Below are positions 39,480 to 48,108 of a stretch of DNA of 64,000 nt, piece by piece. Source of the DNA: JAKFEW01 sp036675505 (lineage in GTDB: Bacteria > Cyanobacteriota > Sericytochromatia > S15B-MN24 > JAQBPE01); assembly GCA_036675505.1 (NCBI GenBank), contig JAKFEW010000110.1, positions 1 through 64,000 of the forward strand. Reading direction: 5' to 3'. Below the pieces are notes generated by a model, which saw nothing but the letters and a program-made list of their open reading frames with translations, had not been told where the DNA came from and did not search any database. Within the stretch, counting starts at the first letter, position 1. Every line of letters starts with the position of its first letter. The position numbers were made by a program, and so were the translations under genes.

Positions 39480-42218
39480 TTAATCCTTCAGCTCGAGGAC
39501 GGCGGCCGTGATGCGCTTCACCTGCCGGTTCCCGACGTCCGAAACCAGCAGGTCGCCGTTCGCGTCGAAGGTCGGGTAGCCGGGCTGCTTCAGGCTGTCG
39601 TCGACGCCCGTGCCTGCCAGGTGGCCCGTGCCTGCGCCGGCGATCGGCGTGAACGCCCCCGTGGCGGGGTCGAAGCGCGAGATGCCGCTGTTCGCGCCGT
39701 CCGTCACGATGACCCGCCCGCGCGCGTCGATCGCGATCATCGGATCGCCGAAGGCGCTGAAGCGCGCGTCGGTGGCGAGCAATTCCAGCGTGCCGGCGGC
39801 GGTCAATCGCCGCAGGCGGCCGTCACCGGCGACGTACAGCCGGCCCTGGGCGTCGAGCGCGAGGTACAGCGACCGGAACTCCCGGGTCGGCTGCCCGAAC
39901 AGCGGGGCCGCGCCCGGCTGGCCTTCGGTGTCCACGTAGACGTCGGTCGCCACGCCCGCCGCGTCCAACCGCGCGATGATCGCCTTGCGCACGCCCTGCG
40001 TGGCGCCGGCCGCGTCGAGGGCGTGCTCGTGTTGGCTGCAGTAGAACTGGCCGTCGGCCGTGCGGACGAAGTCCTGCGTCACGCGCGCGCCGCCCGAGTG
40101 GGTGAAGTCGGACATCACGCCGGCCGGGTCCACCCGCCGGATCCGGGTGTAACCCACCGTCTGGGCGTTGTCGAGGACGAAGAACGAGCCGTCCGGCGCC
40201 GCCTGGACCCGCGTCGGCGAGAGCAGCCGGGCCTGCAGCGCGTCGCCGGTAGGCTCCGCGCCAACCCCCGCGGGTTTGCCGTCGCCCGCCACGACGCGGC
40301 CCGTGCGGTCCGGCGCCTGGCGCAGCACCTTCTGGGCGAAGGTGTCCGCCACGAGGATGTCGCCGCCCGCGAGCGCGGCGAGGCCGGCCGGCCGCACGAT
40401 CGCGAGGTCCGCCTGGGCGGCGGTCTGCTTCGGGTCGAGGCCAGCGATCGCCGTCAACGTCCCGCCCGCGAGGCGGTAGGTCCGACCGACCTGGAAGTAA
40501 GCCGTGCCGTCCGTCGCCAGGGCCGCCGTGCCGAAGCCGGCCAGGCCGCCCATCGGGTCGGCCGGCGCGTCCGCGAGCAGGGTCGCCGTCGAGCCGTCGG
40601 CCTTGCGGACCTCGAGCTTCCGTGGCGCCGCCGTGTCCAGCGTGAAGAAGTTGCCGGCCGTGTCGAAGCCGAACTCGCCGACCTTGCCGGCCCGGCCGCG
40701 GGTGAGCATGAACGTCGCGCCGTCCAGCCTGTATTCCTGGAAGTCGGGCGTGAACGTGAACCCCTGGTTCGGCGCCTGGGCCTCGAACGCGAAGCCGGAC
40801 TTCCCGTCGCCGCCGCCGAAGAGGTAGGCCGTGCCTGCCACCGCGGCCGCCGCAGCGTCGGTGAGGCGTGCGAGCTGGGTGCGCGTGCCGTCGGCCGCGA
40901 TGCCGAGGACGAGCAGCGTGGTGCCGCCGAAGGCCTCGTCGGCGAGCACGCGGACCTGGCCATCGGGCCCCGGCGCGATCAGCTTGCCGCCGTTGAAGGG
41001 CGTGCCGAGCTGGCGGATCACCCCATCCGGCCCGAGGCGGCTGATGCGGGTGTCCTTGCCGTCGAGCAGCGCCAACTGCACAGGGCCCGCCGCCCGCTCG
41101 AGGAGCAGCAGGCCGCCCGCCCGGTCGAAGGCCGCGGCCTGGAGGTCGAGCAGCCCGGCCTGCGGCCCCGGCACGCCGTCGATCGCGCGCGCGGCGCTGC
41201 CGGCGCCCGCGGCGGTGACGGCCTTGCCGTCGGCGGTGATGCGCCAGACGCGGGCGTCGGACGAGACGACGTACAGGGTGCCGTCCGGTGCGGGCGCCAG
41301 GATGCGCGCCCGCAGGTCGACCTCGAGGGCCGGCAGGCCGGCGCCCAGGTCGAGCTGGCCGGCGGCGACCAGGAGGCGGCGCACCGCCTCCATCTGCCCG
41401 TCGAACGCGCCGTCGGCGGCGCGCAGCTTTTCGGCGGTCGCCACCGCGTCGGCGGTCGTGAGGCGCGCCGGGACCGCCGCGTCGCCGCGCGCGAAGGCCT
41501 CCGCCGCCCTGGCCCGGGTGGTGGCCTCGACGTCGGCGGGCAGCTTCGCGAGCGTGCCGGCCGGATCGGCCTGCGGGCGGACGTAGCGTTCGCCGACGTA
41601 GGCGGAGACGAGCGTGCTGAACAGGTCGACGTCCGCGCGGCGGGCGCCGTCGGCCCGCGGGACGATCGCCTCGAGCCGGCCCTTCCCGCCGGGCAGGTCC
41701 ACCGCCACGATCAGCGCGACCGGCGGCGGGGCGGCCGCGAACGCGAAGGCGCCGAGCGCGTCCGTGAAGGCCTCGAGCGGCTTGCCCGCGGCATCGCGCA
41801 GCGGCTGGCCGGCAGCATCCAGCAAGGCGACGCGGGCGCCTGCGAAGGCGATCTGATCGGTCGCCGCGCGCAGCGCGTAGCGGCCCCCGCCGTTGGCGAC
41901 CACGCCCGACCCCGCGTCGGACACCAGGCCCGACCCGGCGTCCGAGATGAGTGACGTCGGCGCCTTGACCTTGCCGATCAGGCCGGAGCCGGCGTCCGAG
42001 ACCAGGCCGCCGCCGGGCCCGCCGGTCGGCGGCGCAGCCAGCCCGAGCGGACCGGGGCCGGGTGATGCGGCGAGGGTGGGGGCTGACGCGGGGGAGGCGC
42101 CGGTGGTCCGGGAGGAGAGTTTCGAGGCCGTGGGCTTCGGCGGCGTGACGGGGCCGGGGGCGCAGCCCACCAGGGCGATCGCCACCGCGAGACCGATGCG
42201 TACACGGAGCCCGCCCAT
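39480..42218 (-). CDS. NHL-repeat lipoprotein with SDAGSG repeats
   Basis: 912 aa from the ATG at 42218, which shares one base with the preceding hydrolase stop (TGATG). The signal MGGLRVRIGLAVAIALVGCA has lipobox LVGC. A Pro/Ala spacer follows, with four copies of a SDAGSGL-like motif (LVSDAGSGLIG, LISDAGSGLV, SDAGSGVVANG). Then come a carboxypeptidase-regulatory-like stretch, a helical middle part and a long C-terminal NHL-type propeller (ADLAIVRPAGLAALAGGDIL, LLSPTRVQAAPDGSFFVLDN, GYPTFDANGDLLVSDVGNRQ). Such propellers bind proteins, sugars or RNA; here an extracellular binding role is likely. It is coupled to the upstream hydrolase. Confidence 0.85.
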   Translation of the reverse strand: MGGLRVRIGLAVAIALVGCAPGPVTPPKPTASKLSSRTTGASPASAPTLAASPGPGPLGLAAPPTGGPGGGLVSDAGSGLIGKVKAPTSLISDAGSGLVSDAGSGVVANGGGRYALRAATDQIAFAGARVALLDAAGQPLRDAAGKPLEAFTDALGAFAFAAAPPPVALIVAVDLPGGKGRLEAIVPRADGARRADVDLFSTLVSAYVGERYVRPQADPAGTLAKLPADVEATTRARAAEAFARGDAAVPARLTTADAVATAEKLRAADGAFDGQMEAVRRLLVAAGQLDLGAGLPALEVDLRARILAPAPDGTLYVVSSDARVWRITADGKAVTAAGAGSAARAIDGVPGPQAGLLDLQAAAFDRAGGLLLLERAAGPVQLALLDGKDTRISRLGPDGVIRQLGTPFNGGKLIAPGPDGQVRVLADEAFGGTTLLVLGIAADGTRTQLARLTDAAAAAVAGTAYLFGGGDGKSGFAFEAQAPNQGFTFTPDFQEYRLDGATFMLTRGRAGKVGEFGFDTAGNFFTLDTAAPRKLEVRKADGSTATLLADAPADPMGGLAGFGTAALATDGTAYFQVGRTYRLAGGTLTAIAGLDPKQTAAQADLAIVRPAGLAALAGGDILVADTFAQKVLRQAPDRTGRVVAGDGKPAGVGAEPTGDALQARLLSPTRVQAAPDGSFFVLDNAQTVGYTRIRRVDPAGVMSDFTHSGGARVTQDFVRTADGQFYCSQHEHALDAAGATQGVRKAIIARLDAAGVATDVYVDTEGQPGAAPLFGQPTREFRSLYLALDAQGRLYVAGDGRLRRLTAAGTLELLATDARFSAFGDPMIAIDARGRVIVTDGANSGISRFDPATGAFTPIAGAGTGHLAGTGVDDSLKQPGYPTFDANGDLLVSDVGNRQVKRITAAVLELKD

Positions 42219-43234
42219 CAGAGCGCTTCGGATTCCGCGGCTTCCAGCGCCGTCGGCCGGTTGAGCGGGACGCCGGACTCGAGGAACCGCAAGGTCATCT
42301 CGTAGAGGGCCTGGGTGTGGCCGCGGCCTTTGTCCTCCTGCGGGTGGAGCATCGGATGGGGGATCGCCTCCTCGCGCGGATAGTAATAGAAGCCCTTCTC
42401 GCGGGCGCCCCAGGCGGCGAAGAGCTTGCGGATCGCGCCCTCCTCGGCGGCGTCGTCGATCGCGGTCGCGTAAATCTGGAGGGCGGTGCCCGCCCGCGGC
42501 GCGTCGGCGATCACCTGGCGGCCCAGCTCCGTGGCGGCATAGGCCGCGCCGCCCGGGAAGAAGGAGTGGCCTGGCCGTTTGCCCGAAAGCGTCTCGAGGC
42601 GGCATTCCTCGCCCCAGGTCATGACATACGGGTTGAAGGCGTCGCCCACGCCCTGGCCGGGCTTGCCCAGGCGATCGAGGTTGTGGGCCAGGTTGAACAG
42701 CGCCTGGACGCGGCCGTCCCAGGGCCAGAGGAAGGGCGCATAGGCGACCGTCCGCGTGACGTCCGGGTGGCGCTCGGCCATCGCGAGCGCCACGTTCGCG
42801 CCCACCGAGAGCCCGACCGTGGCGAGCGGCCCGCCCAACTTGCGTGCCAGCGCGATCGTGCGGTCGCCGAACTCGACGTATTCGCGCCAGCGCGGTCCGG
42901 TGAGCAGCGCGCCGGGGTCCTCGACACCCGCCTGGGTTTTGAGACCGTGTCCCGGCAGGCGCGGCACGAAGACGTCGTAGCCGGCGTCGTAGGCCCGCTT
43001 CCCGAGCAGGTCGTACTGCCAGGTGCCGGCGGTGAAGCCGTGGTACATCACGATCGTGCCGTGCGACGGCCGGTCGGCGTGGGCCCACAGCCGGCTCTCG
43101 CTCCCTTGCTGGAGCGGGAGTTTCGCTTCATCCGCCATGAAGGTCCGGACTTCGGCGATGGCCTGCTGGTATTGGGTGGGCGGAAGGACGAGGGCCGCGA
43201 GCACTTCGAGCATGCCTGCACCATACCCAATCAT
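42218..43234 (-). CDS. Alpha/beta hydrolase (paralogue of 38353)
   Basis: 338 aa from the ATG at 43234; an ATG at 43213 (MLEVLAALVLPPTQYQQAIA) is an alternative and may be the true start. Alpha/beta hydrolase motifs: VMYHGFTAGTWQYDLLGKRA, PRLPGHGLKTQ, nucleophile GLSVGA, TAIDDAAEEG and His of GRGHTQALYE. The HPMLHPQEDKGRGHT segment is shared with its paralogue at 38353, and the two flank the NHL lipoprotein gene. Its stop overlaps that gene's start by one base, so these two are coupled. Substrate unknown; esterase-like. Confidence 0.85.
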   Translation of the reverse strand: MIGYGAGMLEVLAALVLPPTQYQQAIAEVRTFMADEAKLPLQQGSESRLWAHADRPSHGTIVMYHGFTAGTWQYDLLGKRAYDAGYDVFVPRLPGHGLKTQAGVEDPGALLTGPRWREYVEFGDRTIALARKLGGPLATVGLSVGANVALAMAERHPDVTRTVAYAPFLWPWDGRVQALFNLAHNLDRLGKPGQGVGDAFNPYVMTWGEECRLETLSGKRPGHSFFPGGAAYAATELGRQVIADAPRAGTALQIYATAIDDAAEEGAIRKLFAAWGAREKGFYYYPREEAIPHPMLHPQEDKGRGHTQALYEMTLRFLESGVPLNRPTALEAAESEAL

Positions 43235-43277
43235 AAAAAAGAGGTAAAATCACTCGTCCCATCTCCCGGAGGCTCCC

Positions 43278-44813
43278 TTGACCACGTCCGACACCGCCCC
43301 GCTCTCCACGAACGACGCCGAATGGGCGGCCCGTCAGGGCCGCGCGCCGCTCTTCGAGGCGATGCGCGACTACGCCAAGAAGGACATGTCGGCCTTCCAC
43401 ACCCCCGGGCACAAGCAGGGCCGCGGCGCGGATCCGGAGTTCCGGGCCCAGGTGGGTGACGGCATGCTGCGCATGGACCTCTGCGAGCTGCCCGAAGTCG
43501 ACAACCTCCATGATCCGGACGGCGTGATCAAGGAAGCCCAGGAACTCGCGGCCGAGTGCTACGGCGCCGACCATTCCTTCTTCCTGGTGAACGGCTCGAC
43601 CACCGGCAACAACGTCATGGTGATGGCCGTCTGCGACCCCGGCGACAAGATCATCATCCCGCGCAACGCGCACAAGTCGATGCTGGGCGGCACGATCCTC
43701 TCGGGCGCCCAGCCCTGCTGGATGCGGCCGGTGTGGGACGACCAGCTCTGCGTGGCCCACGGCGTCACGCCCGAGGAGGTCGAGGCGGCGCTGCAGGAGC
43801 ACCCGGACGCCAAGGGCGTCTGCGTCGTGCATCCCACCTACTTCGGCGGCGTGGCGGACCTCAAGCGCATCGCGGACATCTGCCATGCGCACGGCAAGCC
43901 GCTGCTGGTCGACGAGGCCCATGGCCCGCACTTCCACTTCCATGACGCGCTGCCGTTCTCGGCGATCCAGGCCGGGGCCGACGTCGTGGTCCAGTCGACG
44001 CACAAGATCATCGCGGGCATGACCCAGGCCTCGATGATGCATGTCCAGGGCGATCGCGTGAACGTGAACCGCGTCCGCAACGTGCTGCAGCTGATCCAGA
44101 GCACGAGCCCGAACTACATCTTGATGGCCTCGCTCGATACCGCCCGGCGCCAGATGGCGATCAACGGCCGCCAGCTGCTCGGCGACACCGTCCGCCTGGC
44201 CCAGGACGCCCGCGACCGCCTCAACGCCATCGAGGGCGTCTACGTGTTCGGCCGCGACCGCTGCGCCCCCGGCGGCCTCTTCGACCTCGACGTCACCAAG
44301 CTCACGATCAACGTCACGGGCCTCGGCATGACCGGCTTCATGGCGCTCGACGTGCTGAACGAGGAGTTCGACATCCAGTCCGAGATGGCGACGCTCCACA
44401 ACGTGCTGTTGATCGTCACGCTGGGCAACGACCAGCGCGACCTCGATCGCGTGGTGGATGCCTTCAAGGTGCTCGCCGACCGTGCGCAGCGCTGGGGCAC
44501 GCTCGGCACCAGCGCGCTGCCCACCAGCCTGCCGATGCCCTCGGGCCTCCCCGAGGGCCGGATCACGCCGCGCGACGCCTTCTTCGCGGCCACCGAGACG
44601 ATTCCCTTCGAGACCTCGGCCGGCCGCATCTGCGCCGAAATCGTCGCGCCGTACCCGCCGGGCATCCCGATCCTGGCGCCCGGCGAGGTGATCTCGACCG
44701 AATCGATCGAGTACCTCAAGGTGGTCCACCAGATGGGCGGCTTCATCAACGGCCCCGAGGACGTGCGGCTGCGGACGATCAAGGTGGTCGAGACCTCGGC
44801 GGCGCATGCCTGA
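43278..44813 (+). CDS. Orn/Lys/Arg decarboxylase
   Basis: 511 aa from a TTG start with GGAGG five bases upstream. The PLP fold-type I family signatures are AFHTPGHKQGRG at the N-terminus, FFLVNGSTTGNNVMVMAV, VDEAHGPHFHFH and the Schiff-base lysine in STHKIIAGMTQASMM. The C-terminal domain includes APYPPGIPILAPGEVIS. This subgroup (about 480-510 aa) covers arginine, lysine or ornithine decarboxylases; substrate choice is not evident from sequence. The product would feed polyamine synthesis. The ldpA-like gene overlaps its end by 8 bases, and four more genes follow in the same direction. Confidence 0.93.
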   Translation: MTTSDTAPLSTNDAEWAARQGRAPLFEAMRDYAKKDMSAFHTPGHKQGRGADPEFRAQVGDGMLRMDLCELPEVDNLHDPDGVIKEAQELAAECYGADHSFFLVNGSTTGNNVMVMAVCDPGDKIIIPRNAHKSMLGGTILSGAQPCWMRPVWDDQLCVAHGVTPEEVEAALQEHPDAKGVCVVHPTYFGGVADLKRIADICHAHGKPLLVDEAHGPHFHFHDALPFSAIQAGADVVVQSTHKIIAGMTQASMMHVQGDRVNVNRVRNVLQLIQSTSPNYILMASLDTARRQMAINGRQLLGDTVRLAQDARDRLNAIEGVYVFGRDRCAPGGLFDLDVTKLTINVTGLGMTGFMALDVLNEEFDIQSEMATLHNVLLIVTLGNDQRDLDRVVDAFKVLADRAQRWGTLGTSALPTSLPMPSGLPEGRITPRDAFFAATETIPFETSAGRICAEIVAPYPPGIPILAPGEVISTESIEYLKVVHQMGGFINGPEDVRLRTIKVVETSAAHA

Positions 44814-45807
44814 CGCCTGGCGCGCGCGGTTCGCGGCCGGCGAGCGGTACTTCAAGTTCATCGGCGGCGCGAACCTGCGCGAGCTGGCCACCGTCGAGCG
44901 GCTCGCGACGCTGTACGCGCTCGCGGGCTGCGCGATCATGGACGTGGCCGCGGAGCCCGCGGTGGTGGACGCCGCGCGACGTGGCTTCGCGCGGGCGCGG
45001 GCCTGGCGGGACGCAGCGCCCGGCTGGCTCGGGGCGGCCTATGCCGGCGGCGCGCCGCCGGCCCAGGACCCGATCGTGATGGTCAGCATCACGTTGTCCG
45101 GCGATCGCCACACCGAAATCGCCGTCGTCGAGCACCCCTTCTGCACGAAGTGCGACGCCTGCACCCCGGTCTGCCCGCCGGCTTCAATCGTAAACGGCGT
45201 CGTGGCTGAGAAGATCTGCACGGGCTGCGGTCTCTGCGTCCCGGTCTGCCCGACCGCCTGCATCGACCTGCGCCAGCGAGAGACCGACCCCGACCTCGAC
45301 GCCTGCTGGGAGGCCGGCGCCCGCGCGCTCGAGATCCACACGGGCGCGGCGGCCGAGGCCGAGGTCGCGGGCACGCGAGGCCTCACCCGCGATTGGCGGG
45401 GCCGCGGGGGGCTGCTGGCCTACAGCCTGGACGGGAAACAGCTAGGCTACCCACGCACCCTGGCCCTGGCGCGCGCGCTGGGCGAGCCTGGCGTGATCCT
45501 GCAGGCCGACGGCAAGCCGATCAGCGGCACCACGGGGGACAAGTCCACGGTCCCGGCGCTGCGGCTGGCGCGCGCGATTCTCCGCGAGAACACCGGCGCG
45601 TGGGTACAACCCGCCGGTGGAGCCAATGACCGCACGGGTCCCATCGCCGCCGCCCAAGGTATTGCGATCTCGGGCGTAGGTATGGGAAGCTTCGCGCGGC
45701 GCGCCGCGAAGGCGCTCGAGGCCGGCGACGATTCGCCGGCGGCATGGGGCGAGTCCCTGGTTGCGGCCAGGCAACTCGTGGAAACGGTTTCACCGATAGC
45801 GCATTGA
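44806..45807 (+). CDS. ldpA: LdpA-like 4Fe-4S protein
   Basis: 333 aa. The N-terminus FKFIGGANLRELATVERLAT with GCAIMDVAAEPAVVDAARRG matches the start of cyanobacterial LdpA, which senses redox state as an input to the circadian clock in Synechococcus. Two complete 4Fe-4S motifs follow: Cys113, 116, 119, 123 (FCTKCDACTPVCP) and Cys138, 141, 144, 148 (CTGCGLCVPVCP). A C-terminal region with GTTGDKSTVPALRLAR and GGANDRTGPIAAAQGIAISG agrees with the LdpA C-terminal domain. Whether this cell has a Kai clock is unknown; a general redox role is possible. It overlaps the decarboxylase gene by 8 bases. Confidence 0.85.
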   Translation: MPDAWRARFAAGERYFKFIGGANLRELATVERLATLYALAGCAIMDVAAEPAVVDAARRGFARARAWRDAAPGWLGAAYAGGAPPAQDPIVMVSITLSGDRHTEIAVVEHPFCTKCDACTPVCPPASIVNGVVAEKICTGCGLCVPVCPTACIDLRQRETDPDLDACWEAGARALEIHTGAAAEAEVAGTRGLTRDWRGRGGLLAYSLDGKQLGYPRTLALARALGEPGVILQADGKPISGTTGDKSTVPALRLARAILRENTGAWVQPAGGANDRTGPIAAAQGIAISGVGMGSFARRAAKALEAGDDSPAAWGESLVAARQLVETVSPIAH

Positions 45808-45825
45808 GCGGATAGAGAGGCTACC

Positions 45826-47415
45826 TTGGCAGACGTCCGGAACCATGAAGAGCGGGTTACCGACAACCTCGAGCAGTTGCTCGAGATCGTCCCGCACCGG
45901 ATTTCAGCCGAGCTCCGCAATCATGAAGGCCTCGACGACTTGATCGAGATCGTCATGGACCTCGGCCGCGTCCCCGAGGCGCGTTTCCCTGGCACCTGGG
46001 TCTACCTCGGCGACCAGCCCGTGCGCGCCGAGGACATCGAGCACGTCGTGGCCCGCGTGGGCGCCTTCTCGGGCGACAACCGCGCCGGCATCGAGCGCAC
46101 CTTGCACCGCATCAGCGCCATCCGGAACCGCCAGGGCAAGATCATCGGCCTCACCTGCCGCGTTGGCCGCGCGATCTTGGGCACGATCGACATCATCCGG
46201 GACCTGGTCGAAAGCGGGCGCAGCATCTTGATCCTCGGCAGGCCAGGGGTCGGCAAGACGACAAAATTGCGCGAAATCGCCCGCGTGGAAGCCGACGACC
46301 TCAACAAGCGCGTGATCGTGATCGACACCAGCAACGAAATCGCCGGCGACGGCGACATCCCGCACCCGGCCATCGGCCGTTCCCGGCGCATGCAGGTGAC
46401 GACCCCCGACGCCCAGGAAGGCGTGATGATCGAGGCGGTCGAGAACCACATGCCCGAGGTGATCGTCATCGACGAGATCGGCACCGAGCGGGAGGCCTAC
46501 GCGGCCCGCACGATCGCCGAGCGCGGTGTCCAGCTGATCGGCACCGCCCACGGCAACTCGCTCGAGAACCTCCTGATGAACCCGACGCTTTCGGACCTCC
46601 TCGGCGGCATCCAGTCGGTCACGCTCTCCGACGAGGAGGCCCGGCGCCGCGGCACACAGAAGACGATCCTGGAGCGCAAGGCGCCGCCCACCTTCGACAT
46701 CGCGATCGAGCTGCAGGATCGCGACCGGCTCGCGATCCACCAGGACGTGGCCGAGGTGGTCGACCAGCTGCTGCGCGGCTACGTGCCCCAGCCCGAGATT
46801 CGCACGCTCGACGAGGCCGGCCAGGTCAAGGTGCTGCGCGAGTCCGCGTACGAGCCGGAGGGTCGCGACGAGCGTGGCGAGCCGGACAGCGCGGGCAAGA
46901 TGCGGATCTTTCCTTACGCGGTCAGCCGCTCGCAGCTCGAGCGCGTGATCCGCACGCTGCGGGTGCCGGCGATCGTCACGAAGAACGTGGCCGACGCCGA
47001 CGTCGTGCTCGTGCTCAAGAGCTACGCCCGCAACGGCGGCGTGGTCTTCGAGCAGGCCCAGAAGAAGAACATCCCGGTGTACGTGGTGAAGGCCAACACC
47101 ATCCCGCAGATCCAGAAGTCGATGCGCGAGGTCATGCACCTCGACCAGGCGCCGGGCGGCGGCGCGCTCACCGGCCCGCTCTCGAAGCCCAAGGAGCTGG
47201 ATCTGCCGGACACGCTGAGCGAGGAAGAGGAAGAAGCCTTGCAGGAGGCCCAGGCGGCGATCGAGAGCGTGCTCTCGCGCTCCGAGCCAGCCGAGCTGAA
47301 CCCGGCCTCGCCCAAGATTCGCCGGATCCAGCACATGATGGTCGAGCGGTACAACCTGCGCTCCGAGTCTTATGGCGAGGAGCCGAACCGGCGCATCCGG
47401 ATCTTCCCGAACTAG
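45826..47415 (+). CDS. R3H and AAA ATPase protein (Ycf45/SpoIIIAA-like)
   Basis: 529 aa from a TTG with AGAGG upstream. The ATPase part (about residues 110-310) has the P-loop ILILGRPGVGKTTKLREIAR, Walker B VIVIDEIGTERE and a sensor segment QLIGTAHGNSLENLLMNPTL. It resembles the SpoIIIAA/secretion-ATPase group and plastid/cyanobacterial Ycf45. The C-terminal third contains ITKNVADADVVLVLKSYARN and an R3H-type end (PKIRRIQHMMVERYNLRSES, with R/H-rich motif), indicating single-stranded nucleic acid binding. The protein is characteristic of Cyanobacteriota. tmk follows after 6 bases. Confidence 0.88.
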   Translation: MADVRNHEERVTDNLEQLLEIVPHRISAELRNHEGLDDLIEIVMDLGRVPEARFPGTWVYLGDQPVRAEDIEHVVARVGAFSGDNRAGIERTLHRISAIRNRQGKIIGLTCRVGRAILGTIDIIRDLVESGRSILILGRPGVGKTTKLREIARVEADDLNKRVIVIDTSNEIAGDGDIPHPAIGRSRRMQVTTPDAQEGVMIEAVENHMPEVIVIDEIGTEREAYAARTIAERGVQLIGTAHGNSLENLLMNPTLSDLLGGIQSVTLSDEEARRRGTQKTILERKAPPTFDIAIELQDRDRLAIHQDVAEVVDQLLRGYVPQPEIRTLDEAGQVKVLRESAYEPEGRDERGEPDSAGKMRIFPYAVSRSQLERVIRTLRVPAIVTKNVADADVVLVLKSYARNGGVVFEQAQKKNIPVYVVKANTIPQIQKSMREVMHLDQAPGGGALTGPLSKPKELDLPDTLSEEEEEALQEAQAAIESVLSRSEPAELNPASPKIRRIQHMMVERYNLRSESYGEEPNRRIRIFPN

Positions 47416-47421
47416 CCCGTC

Positions 47422-48048
47422 ATGTTCATCACGCTGGAAGGACCGGAAGGGGCCGGCAAGAGCACGCAGCTGCCGCAGCTCGCGAAGTGGCTGGAGGTCA
47501 CCGGCCGGGTCGTCGTGACAACGAAGAACCCTGGTGGCACGTTGATTGGCGGCCAGATCCGCGAAATCTTGCTCAAGCCCGCCAATACGGCCTTGGTGCC
47601 GCTGGCCGAGCTCTTGCTCTACGCCGCCGACCGCGCCCAGCACGTCGAGGAAGTCGTGAAGCCGGCGCTGGCGCAAGGCAGCGTGGTGCTCTGCGACCGC
47701 TACACCGATTCCACGCTCGCGTACCAGGGCTTCGGGCGCGGGCTGGACGAGGCGATGATCGCGCAGCTCAACCAGCTCGCGACCGGCGGGCTCAGCCCCG
47801 CGCTGACGCTGCTGCTCGACCTCCCCGTCGAGGAAGGGCTCGCCCGCGTGGCGCGCAGCCGCCAGGTGGACCGGCTCGAGACGGAGGCGATCGCCTTCCA
47901 CCACCGCTTGCGCGACGGCTACCTGGCACTCGCCCAGCGCGAGCCGTCCCGGTTCGTGGTCGTGGATGCCACCCAGACCACCGAGACCGTCCAGGCCGCC
48001 CTGCGGATGGCCGTCGGCGCACGCCTGGGAATAGATGTCCCGGCCTGA
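47422..48048 (+). CDS. tmk: Thymidylate kinase
   Basis: 208 aa. The P-loop LEGPEGAGKSTQ, the DRY motif in VVLCDRYTDSTLAYQGFGRG and the C-terminal VVDATQTTETVQAAL are standard. The enzyme phosphorylates dTMP to dTDP using ATP. One oddity: the very conserved TREPGGT, whose Arg and Glu contact substrate, reads TKNPGGT here. The Lys may replace Arg in part. It follows the Ycf45-like gene with a 6-base gap. Confidence 0.93.
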   Translation: MFITLEGPEGAGKSTQLPQLAKWLEVTGRVVVTTKNPGGTLIGGQIREILLKPANTALVPLAELLLYAADRAQHVEEVVKPALAQGSVVLCDRYTDSTLAYQGFGRGLDEAMIAQLNQLATGGLSPALTLLLDLPVEEGLARVARSRQVDRLETEAIAFHHRLRDGYLALAQREPSRFVVVDATQTTETVQAALRMAVGARLGIDVPA

Positions 48049-48078
48049 CCGTTCACACGGTATGATGGGCCGCGCACA

Positions 48079-48097
48079 CTCTCCCCTGTGGGGAGAG
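48079..48097 (+). promoter_or_regulatory. Hairpin overlapping the sppA leader
   Basis: CTCTCCCC/GGGGAGAG with a TGT loop ends 11 bases before the GTG of sppA. The right arm runs straight into GGGGAG, the ribosome binding site region, so pairing could hide it. It might also end the tmk message, although no T-tract follows. Confidence 0.45.
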
Positions 48098-48108
48098 GGG
48101 AGAACAAC

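Noticed and set aside
42219..43088. Continuation of the NHL lipoprotein frame upstream of its ATG
   Set aside because: This extension is antisense-frame noise over the hydrolase gene. The lipoprotein signal at 42218 and the TGATG junction define the true start.
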